Shown here piece after piece: positions 1 through 11,119 of a DNA stretch of 64,000 nt; the stretch's first letter is position 1; each line of letters opens with the position of its first letter. A program made the translations under genes and the position numbers. The stretch is from Leptasterias polaris (taxonomy: Eukaryota > Echinodermata > Asteroidea > Forcipulatida > Asteriidae). The notes beneath the pieces were generated by a model, which saw only the letters and a program-made list of their open reading frames with translations, ran no database searches and was not told the origin of the DNA. The stretch covers positions 4,904,501 to 4,968,500 of the forward strand of contig JAZGTN010000046.1 of assembly GCA_037783415.1 (NCBI GenBank), in the 5' to 3' direction.

Positions 1-790
1 GTTGCTTAAATATCGCTTTGTCTGCCAATTGCAGTTTCTGCAGGCTGAAGCAAATTAATCAGACACACCACAAGTGTATTTGTTTGCCATACTCTTTTAA
101 AAATACAAGACAGCTGAAAGTATGGCTAGACAATTAAGCAACTACACTCTACGATTCGCATTGAAACGAGGTATATTGAGCACACTTTAAGTATACGTTT
201 TGTGATACGGTCCGGTACCTCGAAGTAAGTATTTAATGGCGAAGGAACTGAAACAAATTGTCTAATAAAATTAATATTCTTGTATGGCTTACTATAAAAG
301 TGTGTAGAAGTTTAAAGCTGGACAGCTACTGTCTTAAAAAGTTGCAGGGCAAAATATTGCACCAGAGCAGACTTTAAAATTTAACTGACAGATAAGAGAG
401 AAAGTTTAGTATCAAACTATTTTTGATTTGCTTACGATGTTAGCAACAAAAATCTACAGCTGGACAGCTACAATAAGAAAGTGCGAAGTAGCTTAAACAA
501 CATAACAAAGCAACTTTGTTTCGCGGAAATTTTTTTTTTTTTAAAAGCTTGCACCTGCCAAACTGAGACAGACAAGAATAGAAACTTTGTTAATCGAAGA
601 ATGAAGTGTAAAAAGTTGTCAAGTTGCAAAACAGGAAATTTTCATTTTGTTCGTTAATCATTTATTCGCAGGTATACATGAGGACGATTGCAAGAGCGGA
701 AGAGAATGATCATGAGGACATTAATCAAGATTTTGATGACAACTCAAACTCAAAACAGATTTTTGGGGGGAAAGCATCCCATCGATTGAT
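1..790. other. Unassigned AT-rich non-coding sequence
   Basis: I see no open frame, RNA gene or recognised repeat here. A T-run lies near 530-542. It is probably 5' flanking or intergenic DNA of the Tie-like gene. Confidence 0.4.
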
Positions 791-1103
791 TTGAGGAGCC
801 AATATTAAATGTAGCCCTTTAAAATTTGACCATTTAAGAAATTAGTATTTTTATAATTTATTCAGGATTAATATTATGCAATAAATAGATAAAAGTTGGA
901 TAACAGATGTCAGTTGCCATGGTAACGGCACAAATGAGATTTCCATATTTGAGGAGCCAATATTAAATGTAGCCCTTTAAAATTTGACCATTTAAGAAAT
1001 TAGTATTTTTATAATTTATTCAGGATTAATATATGCAATAAATAGATAAAAGTTGGATAACAGATGTCAGTTGCCATGGTAACGGCACAAATGAGATTTC
1101 CAT
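791..1103. repeat. Two-copy tandem duplication, about 156 bp unit
   Basis: Positions 791-946 and 949-1103 are nearly identical. They begin with TTGAGGAGCCAAT and end with GAGATTTCCAT, differing by a one-base indel in an ATTAT run. Direct orientation and adjacency indicate a recent tandem duplication. No coding content. Confidence 0.9.
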
Positions 1104-1150
1104 TCAAACTGGAAGCACTGGTACACCTAAAGAGTAGAAGTTTTTCTTTA

Positions 1151-1410
1151 ACACATATTGCACAACCATGTTTACTCTTTCAGAAAATGATTTAAAAATT
1201 TAAGTGTGTGATTTACTTTGGATCGAACCATTATTTCAAATAAGGGTGTTCTCATCATATTTTCTTATAGCAAAAAATGGAGGTATTGAAACACATATTG
1301 CACAACCATGTTTACTCTTTCATAAAATGATTTAAACATTTAAGTGTGTGATTTACTTTGGATCAAACCATTATTTCAAATAGGGGTGTTCTCATCATTA
1401 TTTTCTTATA
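1151..1410. repeat. Second two-copy tandem duplication, about 120 bp
   Basis: Positions 1151-1269 and 1291-1410 both start with ACACATATTGCACAACC and both contain GTGTGATTTACTTTGG. They differ by scattered substitutions and a short spacer, so this copy pair looks older than the one at 791-1103. Confidence 0.85.
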
Positions 1411-1647
1411 AATGGAGATATTGAAATTGGGCCATGAAGCCGAAAGTGGCACTTTGTGGATAATGCCACTTTCATAATCGGATAAGACACAACCTACCAA
1501 CAATTAATGTTTATGTCAAGTAACGTAACTAAGGGGGGGGGGGACTTTCGAAATTAACAATTATATACCAGAGTTAATTTTACGTTTAGGTATCATCCGT
1601 ACTAGGCCAGTGCCGGCTTGGTAAGGGAAAACCATAATGATGTGACG

Positions 1648-2450
1648 GTATTCGGAATAATTGAATAAAAACTGTTTTCAAAGGCTGTGGCATGAGTTCA
1701 CACAAACAAGAATGTTTATTCTTAGTTTTATTATGTAGTCTGAGTATTAGGTTTGTGAGTGCCGGCTTAGTAGGGGCAAACTATAATGTAATGGTATACA
1801 CCTTGCACATGACTTTGCGTTGTTTTGTTATGCAAACCGTTTTCAGTAAAATTACCGACGCACTGACAAACGAATGCCATATTTGCACTTTTCCCTAAAC
1901 CAGAACACAAAAAATTCGACAAAACATACGTCATTACTATAGTAGAGTGACACGTAGGCCTGAAGTAGAGAAGATGCTGAAGAAATGTCAGCCAGTGGTG
2001 CGAGGAGACTTGTGCTGTACTGTATTTAAACCGTCTGTTTTATCTTTGCTGCTTCAGAAACCTTGAAACTCTATGATTTGATCAAAAGTTACTGATGACA
2101 CTGGGAAAATGGTGACTCATTTCCGCGCTCAGCGAGGAAAGTCTGCCGTCATGGAATCTGTAGTTGTAGTTATCGTTATCCTATCTGAGGTCCTTGGTAT
2201 TTCAGGTAAGTTCACCTCGACATTGGACTTGATACTAGTGTACTTTAAAAATCCCTCTAAACTTAGGTTTGTAATAGGCCTACATTGGTATTTGTATGTG
2301 GTGCTGTTTAGTTTCAACAAAAAATACGTTTTACCCTCTCACAAACCTAATACTCAGACTACATAATGAAACCAAGAATAAACATTCTTGTTTGTGTGAA
2401 CTCATGCCACAGCCTTTGAAAACCGTTTTTATTCAATTATTCCGAATACC
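1648..2450. repeat. 113-bp inverted repeat around the first exon
   Basis: The left arm (1648-1760) is the reverse complement of the right arm (2338-2450) with few mismatches. The left arm contains TATGTAGTCTGAGTATTAGG and the right arm its complement. A partial direct repeat (about 1609-1653 and 1757-1799, around GTGCCGGCTT) lies at the left arm. The arms enclose the signal-peptide exon at 2109-2205. Confidence 0.85.
2109..2205 (+). CDS. Signal-peptide first exon of the Tie-like receptor gene
   Basis: An ATG at 2109 opens a short frame with a second in-frame Met at residue 15. This is followed by a strongly hydrophobic run (VVVVIVIL) and small residues (LGISG), the layout of a secretory signal peptide; MES... 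is the likelier start. The frame meets a consensus donor (CAG/GTAAGT) at 2205/2206 and leaves one base of a codon, i.e. phase 1. That matches the phase-1 acceptor of the Ig exon at 11310 and would give a Gly at the junction. The next accepted exon is about 9 kb away, so linkage is inferred from phase, signal peptide and orientation. A competing first exon lies at 8311-8470. Confidence 0.6.
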
Positions 2451-2799
2451 GAACTTTGGGCAAACCGGACACAAAGACAACAAACCAAAGCAAACCAATT
2501 ACGTTAAATTGTCTTCTTAACATATTATTATTCAAAGTATATTTGCGCTTCTACCACCGTGACCTGTGATCGGAATCATAGCCTCATGAAACTCTGGAGC
2601 GCTATGGCAACTGAATAAATCACAAATTACAATTAGGGTTTAAAAATTAAACAACTGGCTTAATGACCCCAAAAGCACCACAAATGTGTTTTGGGACTAT
2701 CCTTACCGTGAAAACTTGCCCCCTCCCGCGAGGCTCACGGTAAAAAAAAATCAACATCCTCCCTCATAAAAATACCAACAGCTAAGGAAGACTCAACTT

Positions 2800-3035
2800 C
2801 CCGCCAAATTGTACCAACAGCCAAGAAAGACTCAACTTCCCGATCCAAGGGCAGCTATGGAAAACTCGTCCTTCCCGCCCAATCATATCAAGGGCAGCCA
2901 TGGAAGACTAATTCTACCCGCCCAAACATATCAAGGGCAGCCATTTCCCGCCCATATCAAGGGCAGCCATGGAAGACTCTTTCTTCCCGCCCATATCAAG
3001 GGCAGCCATGGAAGATTAATTCTTCCCGCCCAATA
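2800..3035. repeat. Minisatellite of imperfect ~35-55 bp units
   Basis: At least five imperfect direct copies built on ATCAAGGGCAGCCATGGAAG and TTCCCGCCCA. Unit length varies because parts are lost in some copies. It is read through by a short open frame, but the repetitive translation and lack of homology argue against a gene. Confidence 0.85.
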
Positions 3036-3174
3036 AAACAACAAAGACACCTTATGCAAGACCAAACTTTTGGTGTAATCACGTATATAATGTACAATTT
3101 TAGTTCAATTCAATTCACTTTGCATAAACTTAGGTATAGCGAATTACCGGCACAAATACAATGACAATGTAGGG

Positions 3175-3530
3175 TGTCATGGCCGAGTGGTTAAGAGCAT
3201 CGGATTCAAGTTCTGGTGGTTTAGTCATCGGGGTGTGGGTTCGAGTCCCGGTCATGACGCTTGTGTCCTTGAGCAAGACACTTTGCTATAATTGCTTCTC
3301 TTCACCCAGGGGTATAAATGGGTACCTGCAAGGGTAGAGGTTGATATTGTGTTTGAAAAAGCCTTCGGAGCGCCATCACGGCAGCCCCGGGCTGTATACT
3401 CCCCAGGGAGCTGAGAAAGATTAAAGGAATGTTATTGGCCCAATGACCAGGGCACTAATGTAAAGCGCATTGATACCGTTATTGTGAAATGCGCTATATA
3501 AGAACTAGTTATTATTATTATTATTATTTA
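3175..3530 (+). mobile_element. tRNA-Leu-derived SINE with L2-like tail
   Basis: Positions 3175-3259 fold like tRNA-Leu. The 7-base ends TGTCATG and CATGACG pair, an A-box-like GGCCGAGTGG and a B-box GGTTCGAGTCC are present, and the anticodon loop reads as CAA. The long variable arm fits tRNA-Leu. A body of about 250 bp follows (GAGCAAGACACTTTGC, then AATGCGCTATATAAGAAC) and ends in (ATT)n at about 3505-3528. The fused body and microsatellite tail identify it as a SINE and not a working tRNA gene. Related copies lie on the - strand at 39183-39406 and 40720-40988. Confidence 0.85.
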
Positions 3531-3726
3531 TACGGTGGGATGAAAGGGGTTGGTGGAGGGAAAAAATGTAAATGTCTAAAAACTTGTGAGGATTTCCAGC
3601 AAAAATATACAACCCACGCTAATCCGCAAAGACTGATTGGATAAAAGTAAAACTTACAAACATCGTCTGATCAATAATATTTACAATGAAATATTAATGC
3701 AACACATAAACCAGCCAACGCTGTAC

Positions 3727-3758
3727 CCACACACCCACACACACACACACACACACAG
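3727..3758. repeat. (CA)n microsatellite
   Basis: A run of CA dinucleotides with one CCA interruption at its left end. The surrounding 3540-4138 shows no gene or other recognised feature. Confidence 0.9.
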
Positions 3759-4530
3759 CATTAGGCCGTGAACTCAAAAATATATCTTTTACCCAGAAAA
3801 CACCTTTCCGAAGTCCCCGGTAAACTTGTTACATAAGTGCACATGCGCACCGACAATAAAACAGAAATGAACCACAAAACACTAAAACGCCTTACGTCGG
3901 ACGGCGTTGAAAATATACATGTTCACTGAGTATAAGGGATTTTATCATTTATTGATGATAAACTGGATTATCACACATACAACAACAACAATTGTAGGGA
4001 TATCATAAGAAACCATTATTGTTCTTTTGACTTTAATCGGGTGCTCATGGCTCACTATTTACGTTTGAAGTTGGAAACATAAAGCGTGACATTTTGCTAA
4101 AAGGGGAAATATTTCAATTCTAAAATAAAAGGTATTACCTTAAAGATCTACTTCAACGATAATTGAGAAATAAAACAGATTTCTTAATCTCATACGTAAT
4201 GTTATTAAGTATTCTGAATTTGTAGATTGGATTGTTTTACACCAATATTTTTTTCGTAATTTTAACTGAAAAAATTAAACCTTTCTTGGGGTTTTTAAAA
4301 ACTCGCGCGCTTCCATGGCTCCCTCCATAGGCACTGTGCTTGTCCAATACTATAGCACTTGCATTTACGCGCACCACAAACCCACTATAGGATACGTGCG
4401 TGAACCAGCGAATGATGACGTACTTGTTGGGACGGGAAACCAGGAAGTAGCGAAGTGTCGTGTGTTTACACGGTAACTATGTATGATGATCTCATTATTC
4501 GAAGACATTCACCAAGTTAAGACGAGATAA

Positions 4531-4914
4531 TTTACCGTCCTGAACTCATGTGCTGTCGGTGGATGTACTCGGAACACAAATAAGAATCCAGATGTGAGTT
4601 TTTTACCGATTTCCAAGAGATCCTGTCCAGAGAAGGGGGTGGGTTTCGTGACCAACACACGGAAAAACTTCACGTTGACAAAATGGACAATGATTTGTAG
4701 TGCCCATTTTACAGACGACTGTCGGGATTCAACATCGCAAATAAAACAACAGGCTTACGCCAGGGTCAATTCCAACCATGAAAGCGCCAACTACAGTGCC
4801 ATCACATGCTTCACATTGAAACGGAGAGTCAGACTGGACAGGCACAGAAGCATCAAAACATATACTTCTGTAAGTAGCATAATACTATATACAATAGTTT
4901 TAAATGTTTGTTGA
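4531..4914 (+). pseudogene. THAP-domain (C2CH) fragment
   Basis: The open frame begins after a stop at 4528 and carries the THAP signature in order: C-AVGG-C near residues 7-12, a basic stretch, TKW, then CSAHF with the final Cys-x2-His. A typical THAP domain is about 80-90 residues and binds DNA through a C2CH zinc site. There is no upstream ATG in frame, and no transposase body follows before the stop at 4912. It therefore looks like a first-domain exon or relic within the element at 4139-5852. Host THAP genes are an alternative, but the flanking perfect TIRs favour a transposon origin. Confidence 0.6.
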
Positions 4915-5324
4915 TAATAAATAGCCACAGGTTTCATTCAAACTGGTCATCACAATATCACATCAAGTTTGTGAAAAATGCAAAATTAAACAAGTGGTAT
5001 TCACACCATCAGCACTGGTGTTTTGTGGTAGCACTTTGATGGCTTCGATAATCTGCTCATAAACACAGGGTGTTTAGATAATCTTCCAAGTTAGCTAGTG
5101 GACAGTACAAACGAACTATTCAAACCTAATCTCCCCACTCCAAGCTGTGTACAATTGGGCTTTGTTAAGATCTCGTTTGTACTCTTAATCTTTTGAGGAA
5201 TCCTAGATGTATTACAACTAGATCCTTTAAATAAAAAACAGTGACTGCTTAATTGGCAGTTTGAATTTTCTAGATAAATGCTGTTTCCTACAGCGCCATT
5301 TCAAATGCTAATGGTACGTTGACG

Positions 5325-5543
5325 TTAATGGAAATATATAAGTTCGCGATCCTCGGCGGCCAGTGGCTCAAACCTACATGTATATGGTTCGGCAACTCCC
5401 CCAGCTTCATCAACGCCCTCTTCGTCTTCGGAGGAGCTCCCTCAACCGTCAGAGCTATCCTCACTATCAATACTATCATATGTATTTACTAATTCTTCTT
5501 CGTCTACACTATGTTCCTCCCACGATCCGCTAGTGTCTGACAT
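5325..5543 (-). pseudogene. Acidic N-terminal ORF fragment with one internal stop
   Basis: Reading the - strand from the ATG at 5543, the frame is rich in Ser, Asp and Glu (SGSWEEHSVDEEELV). It hits an in-frame TGA at 5442-5444 and then continues open in the same frame (SSSEDEEGVDEAGG, EPYTCRFEPLA) to a stop at 5325. The acidic start followed by a xPYxxxFEP-type motif resembles the N-terminal part of P2X7-like-domain proteins seen near transposons in marine invertebrates. That link is a weak inference. It points toward the THAP frame in the same element. Confidence 0.4.
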
Positions 5544-5852
5544 TTTGTTTTCGTAACCGTGAAAATAGCTATAGACGCGTACAATAAACACACTCCGCTG
5601 CGCGGGGGGTAAACAAGCCGTTTCCACTCATGTACGTCATCAAAGTCTATGGTATATTTTCATCACGTGACACGCTGTTTCCAAAAACTCGCTATGAGGA
5701 GCTGCTGAACGCTGGTCAAAATGACCCTTTTTTTTAAATTACGCAACCACCGCTAAGGATTTTCTTTGAAATATACGTAATCATGAAACACAAATTGATT
5801 GGATTTCGGCAAAGTTTAAATTATCTTAGTGCCGTTGAAGTAGATCTTTAAG

Positions 5853-6354
5853 TCTAAAAAGTGACTGGTAAGATATTTGTTTGACAATCAAAGAAGAAAT
5901 TTTTTCGAACCGCGTATTCCCAAAACTGTATTCTGTAAGGTGAATCAGTAACGTCAACGTATGCTACATTCTCTTTGATTTTATTAGTTTGTTTAAATCT
6001 TACTTATTATTTTTATAAAGCCATAATGAGGTCTTATTTTTGTATAAAACTCTTGATTTTTCTTTGAAAAAGAAAATGGTGTTTGTGTGTGTTAGTGAAA
6101 CCAGAAAACACATTTTGCCTCGAAAAGCTGGTAGGATATGTATCTCTGTTGAAGTTATATAAAAATCAGACCCCTTCATTTGTTATGTTTTCTGGCTTCC
6201 TTTATGGCCATTTTGAAGCAGAATTATGGCGTAGTGGATGACATAAAGCAAGAGGAATTTGCTCATGAATGTATGTCAACAGTGAAAGGACGTGAGGTCA
6301 CAGATGACTGGTACACGGTGATATCAGCTTTTGTTACCATGCAAAAACAGCTCT
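5853..6354. other. Unassigned stretch with an unrecognised 93-codon frame
   Basis: A frame at 6180-6461 on the + strand contains a run ending in EEFAHECMSTVKGREV, but I recognise no family and its last third falls inside a duplicated non-coding repeat (6355-6668). Probably not a gene. Confidence 0.3.
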
Positions 6355-7560
6355 ATAGTTTGGTTTCGGTTTCGCTTCGTATGTGTTGTAAAACAGTTCA
6401 TTCAAAGGGTAACCTAGAAAGCTTTGGAAGTTATATACGAAAAGTTGGTATCCTGAAATAACTTACTGCATGATGATGGCATCACAAAGGTAACATGACG
6501 ACATTCTGAGATGGTTCATCTGCGGTATGACAATCCTGAAGTAGGATATCGTCTTCCCGATGTATTTTTCCTTTGGTTCAATTAAGACCCAATATTGGTC
6601 AATTGATCAAAATGTAACAATTATTGTTTGCAGTGAACGCAGTCGTTTACCTTTCTAAAAAACAAAACAAAAACAAGTTGATCTTTATGTTCTTGAAAGG
6701 GAAACATTTCCCTAAAATTAATGTGATTAAATACTAAATTTATTGAGGTAACGTAGTATTAATGGCATTTTATACTTTCGGTAAATTTCAAAGACCAGTA
6801 TCCTCACTTGATGTATCCCAACATATGCACCAGAAGATGCAAGAAAAGAAAAAAGAGAGCGAACAAAAAGTACACCCTTGTTGCATAAATTTGTTTTCTT
6901 TACTTTAACATGCATGAGAAAGGTGTCACTCTTGAAGCCTTTTCCACAGGTTCAAATGTTAAGGTAAAAATTACCTCTTCCTTTAAAACTAAAATACTTT
7001 AAAGGGAGTCGTTAATTCTAACAATGAATATATTAACAATCCCAGCTCTCCAGTGCTTGATGTGGTAAATGTTATGGTCATTAACTTGTGGAACAAATTC
7101 TAAAAGTACTTGAAAAGAGATCATCACAGCAAAACACAACTCTCGACAACTCACAATATAAATATTATATAGGTATAACTTTTTAAAATGTCATCCTTAG
7201 CACGTTGCCATACATTAACTAACTTAAGTATCAACTACTATTATTGATGAATTTTAAACTATCTTTGTTGAAGTTATATAAAAACAGTTCATTCAAAGGG
7301 TAACCTAGAGAGCTTTGGAAGTTTTATACGAAAAGTTGGTATCCTGAAATAACTTACTGCATGATGATGGCATCACAAAGGTAACATGACGACATTCTGA
7401 GATGGTTTATCTGCAGTATGACAATATCCTGAAGTAGGATATCGTCTTCCCGATGTATTTTTTCTTTGGTTCAATTAAGACCTAATATTGGTCAAAATAT
7501 TGATCAAAATGTAACAATTATTGTTTGCAGTGAACGCAGTCGTTTACATTTATAAAAAAA
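6355..7560. repeat. ~310-bp direct repeat pair
   Basis: Positions 6385-6668 and about 7285-7560 are closely similar in direct orientation (shared CATGACGACATTCTGAGATG and GCAGTGAACGCAGTCG). A shorter match, TGTTGAAGTTATATAAAAA, precedes each. The 590 bp between them show nothing recognisable. Confidence 0.85.
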
Positions 7561-7636
7561 TAAATAAAAAATGTCTGTCAATGTTTGTTGTGGTTTACAT
7601 ACAATGAATATACAATCATTTGCATTCATCATAAAA

Positions 7637-7790
7637 CATGGTTTATAAACCATGATTTAAACCATGAAAATTTAAGCACCTTAAAAACATGGTTTAATAA
7701 ACCATACAAATTCTAGCATAATGGTTTACAAATCATGGTTGATAAACCATGTATCATGATGAATTCAATTTTCATGGTTTATCAACCATA
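7637..7790. repeat. Cluster of short palindromes (ATGGTTTATAAACCAT type)
   Basis: CATGGTTTATAAACCATG at 7637-7654 is a perfect palindrome, followed by several variants of CATGGTTTA and its complement up to 7790. These can form competing hairpins. They could be a small MITE-like insertion or a slippage product. Confidence 0.7.
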
Positions 7791-7969
7791 ATTTATAAGC
7801 TTTTATTGTATATTTATGTACGGAACCCGGGAGGTGGGGTGGGGTGTGGTGTGTGTGGTAGGGGGGGCAGAAACACCTGTAAATTATATACTTGCGATTA
7901 TGTCATGCCGCACCTAATGTCTCCACCATCAGCAATCAACATTATTTTAATTTTATCAGTTAATAGACG

Positions 7970-8115
7970 GTGCGAGTTGACTTGGGTACGAGTTGAGTGA
8001 CCCAGATGCGAGTTAACCTGAAATACGATTTGATTATGGTACGAGTTGAGTTGGGTATTGATTTTTGGGTACGAGCTAGTTGACTTCGTTAGAATTGACC
8101 TGGGTACGTGTTTAC
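7970..8115. repeat. Degenerate minisatellite, GGGTACGAGTTGA motif
   Basis: Variants of GGGTACGAGTTGA recur about every 20-30 bp with substitutions. A G-rich run precedes it (about 7826-7868). No coding content. Confidence 0.6.
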
Positions 8116-8310
8116 CTATTTTCTTTATAATACAAGTTGACTCTCCGAACGAAACACAACGTAAATCACAACCAACGTCTTTTTGTACTACTTAATGAGA
8201 AACGACCAATAATAAAATGTAGGAAGCAATACAGTTGTCGGAAGTAAGATACTCGGAAGTCATCAGACAGAGTGAAAGCCGTTGGACTGAGTGGCGGCTA
8301 ACTGGTACTA

Positions 8311-8470
8311 GTGGTTCTCGGTACTACAAAAAGAAACCATCATGCCGATCTGCATTATGGCGACGTATATTGCGGGAGTTTTATCAGTTACTTCCGAGTT
8401 CATAAGTATCGTTCGTTGACGGTTCTTGTAACTTTAGTCGTCTTTTCTCAGATGCTCATTGCTGTATCAG
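8311..8470 (+). pseudogene. Possible second, degraded signal-peptide exon
   Basis: The frame from 8311 ends in a hydrophobic run (SLTVLVTLVVFSQMLIAVSG) and breaks at CAG/GCAAGT after one codon base, the same phase and same Ser-Gly ending as the exon at 2109-2205. It lacks an ATG before the hydrophobic run (the frame opens at a GTG) and the donor is GC instead of GT. It may be an alternative first exon whose ATG lies upstream of another splice, or a dead duplicate. Confidence 0.35.
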
Positions 8471-8529
8471 GCAAGTTAGAAATTGTCACAGAGAAACCCT
8501 CAGCTGTCCTGAATATTGATGACTTGTAG

Positions 8530-10879
8530 CCCAAAGTACGAATAATGCATATCATTAGACCAACACTTGATCCAGCAATGCCGTGGTTGATTGAAGCTGA
8601 GCAGGTAATAACAATGGTTAGCAGTGTTTGAGGAATGCTTTAGTTGGGGTCTACAGTGTTGTGAGTTAAATATTCATCAGGTCAGTTTTGAATTAGAAAA
8701 GGAGTTGAGGTGAAAGTTGAGTGCAGGATTGAAGAATGATTGTGATGATGTAAATCAGATGTAATATTTAGTTCTAGGTATTTCTGTGTGAAGTGAAAGT
8801 CAGGGGGTTGTCTCCAAGATCTCGGTCTGTGAGGACTGCTTTACACTCAGCTCTGCTGCAGCGACATTTATTAAGAGTATTCAGGCTCTTAGTTTTCATT
8901 GAAACCAAGCATCCATGATTGTGTTTGCTGTTGCAATATCCATTTAAATGCGAGTGTTATTAGGGTGATTTTTCACCTAACATATTTAACTTTTGGCGAG
9001 AGAGGAGACAAGTCCGGAGAAGGATCGACAACCGAAAGTTGAAACATTTGTGTACATATATATATTATGTTCAGTGAAGTAATTTATTTTAAAACTACTA
9101 CATATTTTGTGAGGTTAAGAATCTAACCTTTGTGATATTTAATCTGACTCAAGTTATGTGATTAGAGACACGGATGTTTCTACTTTAAATGAAGAATTTC
9201 TTGTGCTTTTCATGTTTGGTAATTTGTACATTTAAACTCAAGAATTACGGCAAGTGTTTTGGTTTACTTATGAAATTGCAGACAGCTTTGGTTCTGGGTC
9301 ACAACTTTACGTTGGAGCACCACTTTTATAGTGAATCAGCAGGGGGGTGGTACGGTTCATTGCTGTATGGGACTGCCCAAGTTTGAAACTGTGCTTCTGC
9401 AAGTAGCCTTTCTTTTACCTGGATGGATGGAGTAGCAGCAAGTAAACTTTGAACATTTAATTATGAATTTGTCGGGACAAAGAGCGACAAATATCATTTA
9501 TTTCATTTACTGCTGTATTTTTAACTGCCTTACTTGAGAGTGAAGGCTGATGAGCGTTTGAAACTTAAGGGGGTTCACCTCCGTGTAGTCGCAATTTTAC
9601 GTTAACTTTATTGTTGAGCGTTGCTTTTAGACAGTGGAAAGGTGTTAGGTTTGAAATTGGACTGTTTCACTGTAAATTAATTAAAAGCATAATAAATTTG
9701 TAATAATAGAGATATTCACTAGACTGTGATATTGTGTAATTTTGCTTCAAGGCTTTTGCTAATGTGCCTAAGTGGCTGTAGTCCCTTAGTGGGAACAATT
9801 TATGTCTTTGTGACCTATATTTATGTCTTTGTGACATTTGGTCTTAGTGACCTTCATTTTGATCTTAGTGATCAGTGTTCTAAGTGACCTGTTGCCTTAG
9901 TGGCTATTTTCCTTTTAGGAGAAGGTAATTGGTAGATGTCTGAGTGACATAGCATTTTGCCTTTAGATATAAATTTGACACTTCATTGTGCAGAGCACTT
10001 TGACGCGTGCCCAAATGGAAGTGATTGTACTTATGTTTTTATGACCAGTGTATATACTCTTGTAAATGATAGTTTTGATGTGAGACATTGTGGAGAATAA
10101 ACCTCTGAAAAGAAGACTTATTTGTCAGAGTGGATATTTTTTGTTGTGTTCGCTGAATCCTGTAATTGGACAGGTTTTGGTTCTGACAGAAATATATTTC
10201 AAATAATGGGGGTTGGGGTGGGGGGAGGGTGGGAGTAAAGAAAACGCACATAACAATACATATTTTTGTTTGTCATGATGGAGTTCTGAACTTATGACAA
10301 TCAAAATTTGAATTTTCCAAGACGAGAGGGGTGATCATCAGTCATGGTTGGTTGGCGTGCAAGTAGAAATAGGTTGAGCAGTGAAGTTCATGTATTGAAG
10401 TCTTTTGATTGGAAGAGTCTCATCCAAAAACATTTGTTTATTTTACTAATTGATTATTACTTTTTTCTCAAGCCATTAAAAAGAAAGTGAAACTTGGAAT
10501 CTGCTTATCAGGTTTATTGCTAATAATAGTAATACATGCATGAGGTCAAGTTGGATTTTGATTGATCCACTGCAACCAGCGTATACTATGTAGTGTGATC
10601 CTTTTATTTTGTGTAGCGCATGTTATTGTTTTTCTCAGATTCCATTGCTTTGGAAGTTTGAATATTGATTGACAAGACTGTCAAGTCCTATCAGTATCAT
10701 TTTTATCAAGACTATCAATTTCAACTTTCTCAAAACTGAGTTTAAAAAACATACATACATTAACCTGATGTTTCAGTCTAATCAACAAACATCTCGTACA
10801 ATGTTGGACATCTTGAAAATAAACAAAACAAAACCTGTATGTTTTTTTACCATGAATAATTTTCCCATGGCTTAAGTTA
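8530..10879. other. Long intron segment without recognised genes
   Basis: No coding exon was found. A loose repetition of CTTAGTGACC-like words occupies about 9775-9940. A G-rich stretch at 10208-10235 has five G-runs. The short open frames here show no family resemblance. Confidence 0.45.
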
Positions 10880-10971
10880 CCCTACTCCTACCCCTAGTAA
10901 ATAGTATGAGGTTTGATCCGCTTTTGTCTCCACGACGATAGCGGATCGAACCTAATAGTTCTAGGAGTAGG
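10880..10971. repeat. Imperfect ~90-bp palindrome
   Basis: CCTACTCCTA (10881-10890) pairs with TAGGAGTAGG (10962-10971), and AGGTTTGATCCGCT (10909-10922) pairs with AGCGGATCGAACCT (10940-10953). The hairpin suggests a small MITE. A related segment occurs inside the hAT-like element near 16703-16755. Confidence 0.7.
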
Positions 10972-11084
10972 CTTATCCATGCATTACATTTTATTATTAT
11001 AAACACATGACATTGTAATAATTTAGTATTCCTGGATCTGATGATGTATTGGCTTACTTTGTTCTAATTCAAAGGCAATCAGTG

Positions 11085-11119
11085 CATCTAACAATGGTCA
11101 CACCGACACCCTATGAAGT
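11085..11119 (+). pseudogene. Broken copy of the start of the Ig1 exon
   Basis: After AG at 11083-11084 the sequence resembles the first ~35 bases of the functional exon at 11310, sharing ACAATGGTCACACC and the CACC-ATATGG-like continuation. A one-base deletion shifts the frame into a TAA. Similarity fades after about 11120, so this is a partial duplicate about 225 bp upstream of the exon. Confidence 0.75.

Larger units (their letters stand above)
4139..5852. mobile_element. 1.7-kb TIR DNA element with THAP exon and opposing ORF
   Basis: The ends are a perfect 20-bp inverted repeat: CTTAAAGATCTACTTCAACG at 4139-4158 and its complement at 5833-5852. No clear target-site duplication is visible. 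Inside are a THAP-type zinc-finger reading frame on the + strand (4531-4914) and a broken acidic reading frame on the - strand (5325-5543). THAP domains are found in P-element-type transposases, so a P-superfamily relative is possible, but no transposase catalytic domain remains. Confidence 0.7.

Noticed and set aside
8571..9020. LTR-retrotransposon start (frame reading AMPWLIEAEQ, and a TTTGGCGAGAGAGG primer-site-like stretch)
   Set aside because: No paired LTR, gag or pol was found nearby, and the frame closes after a few codons.
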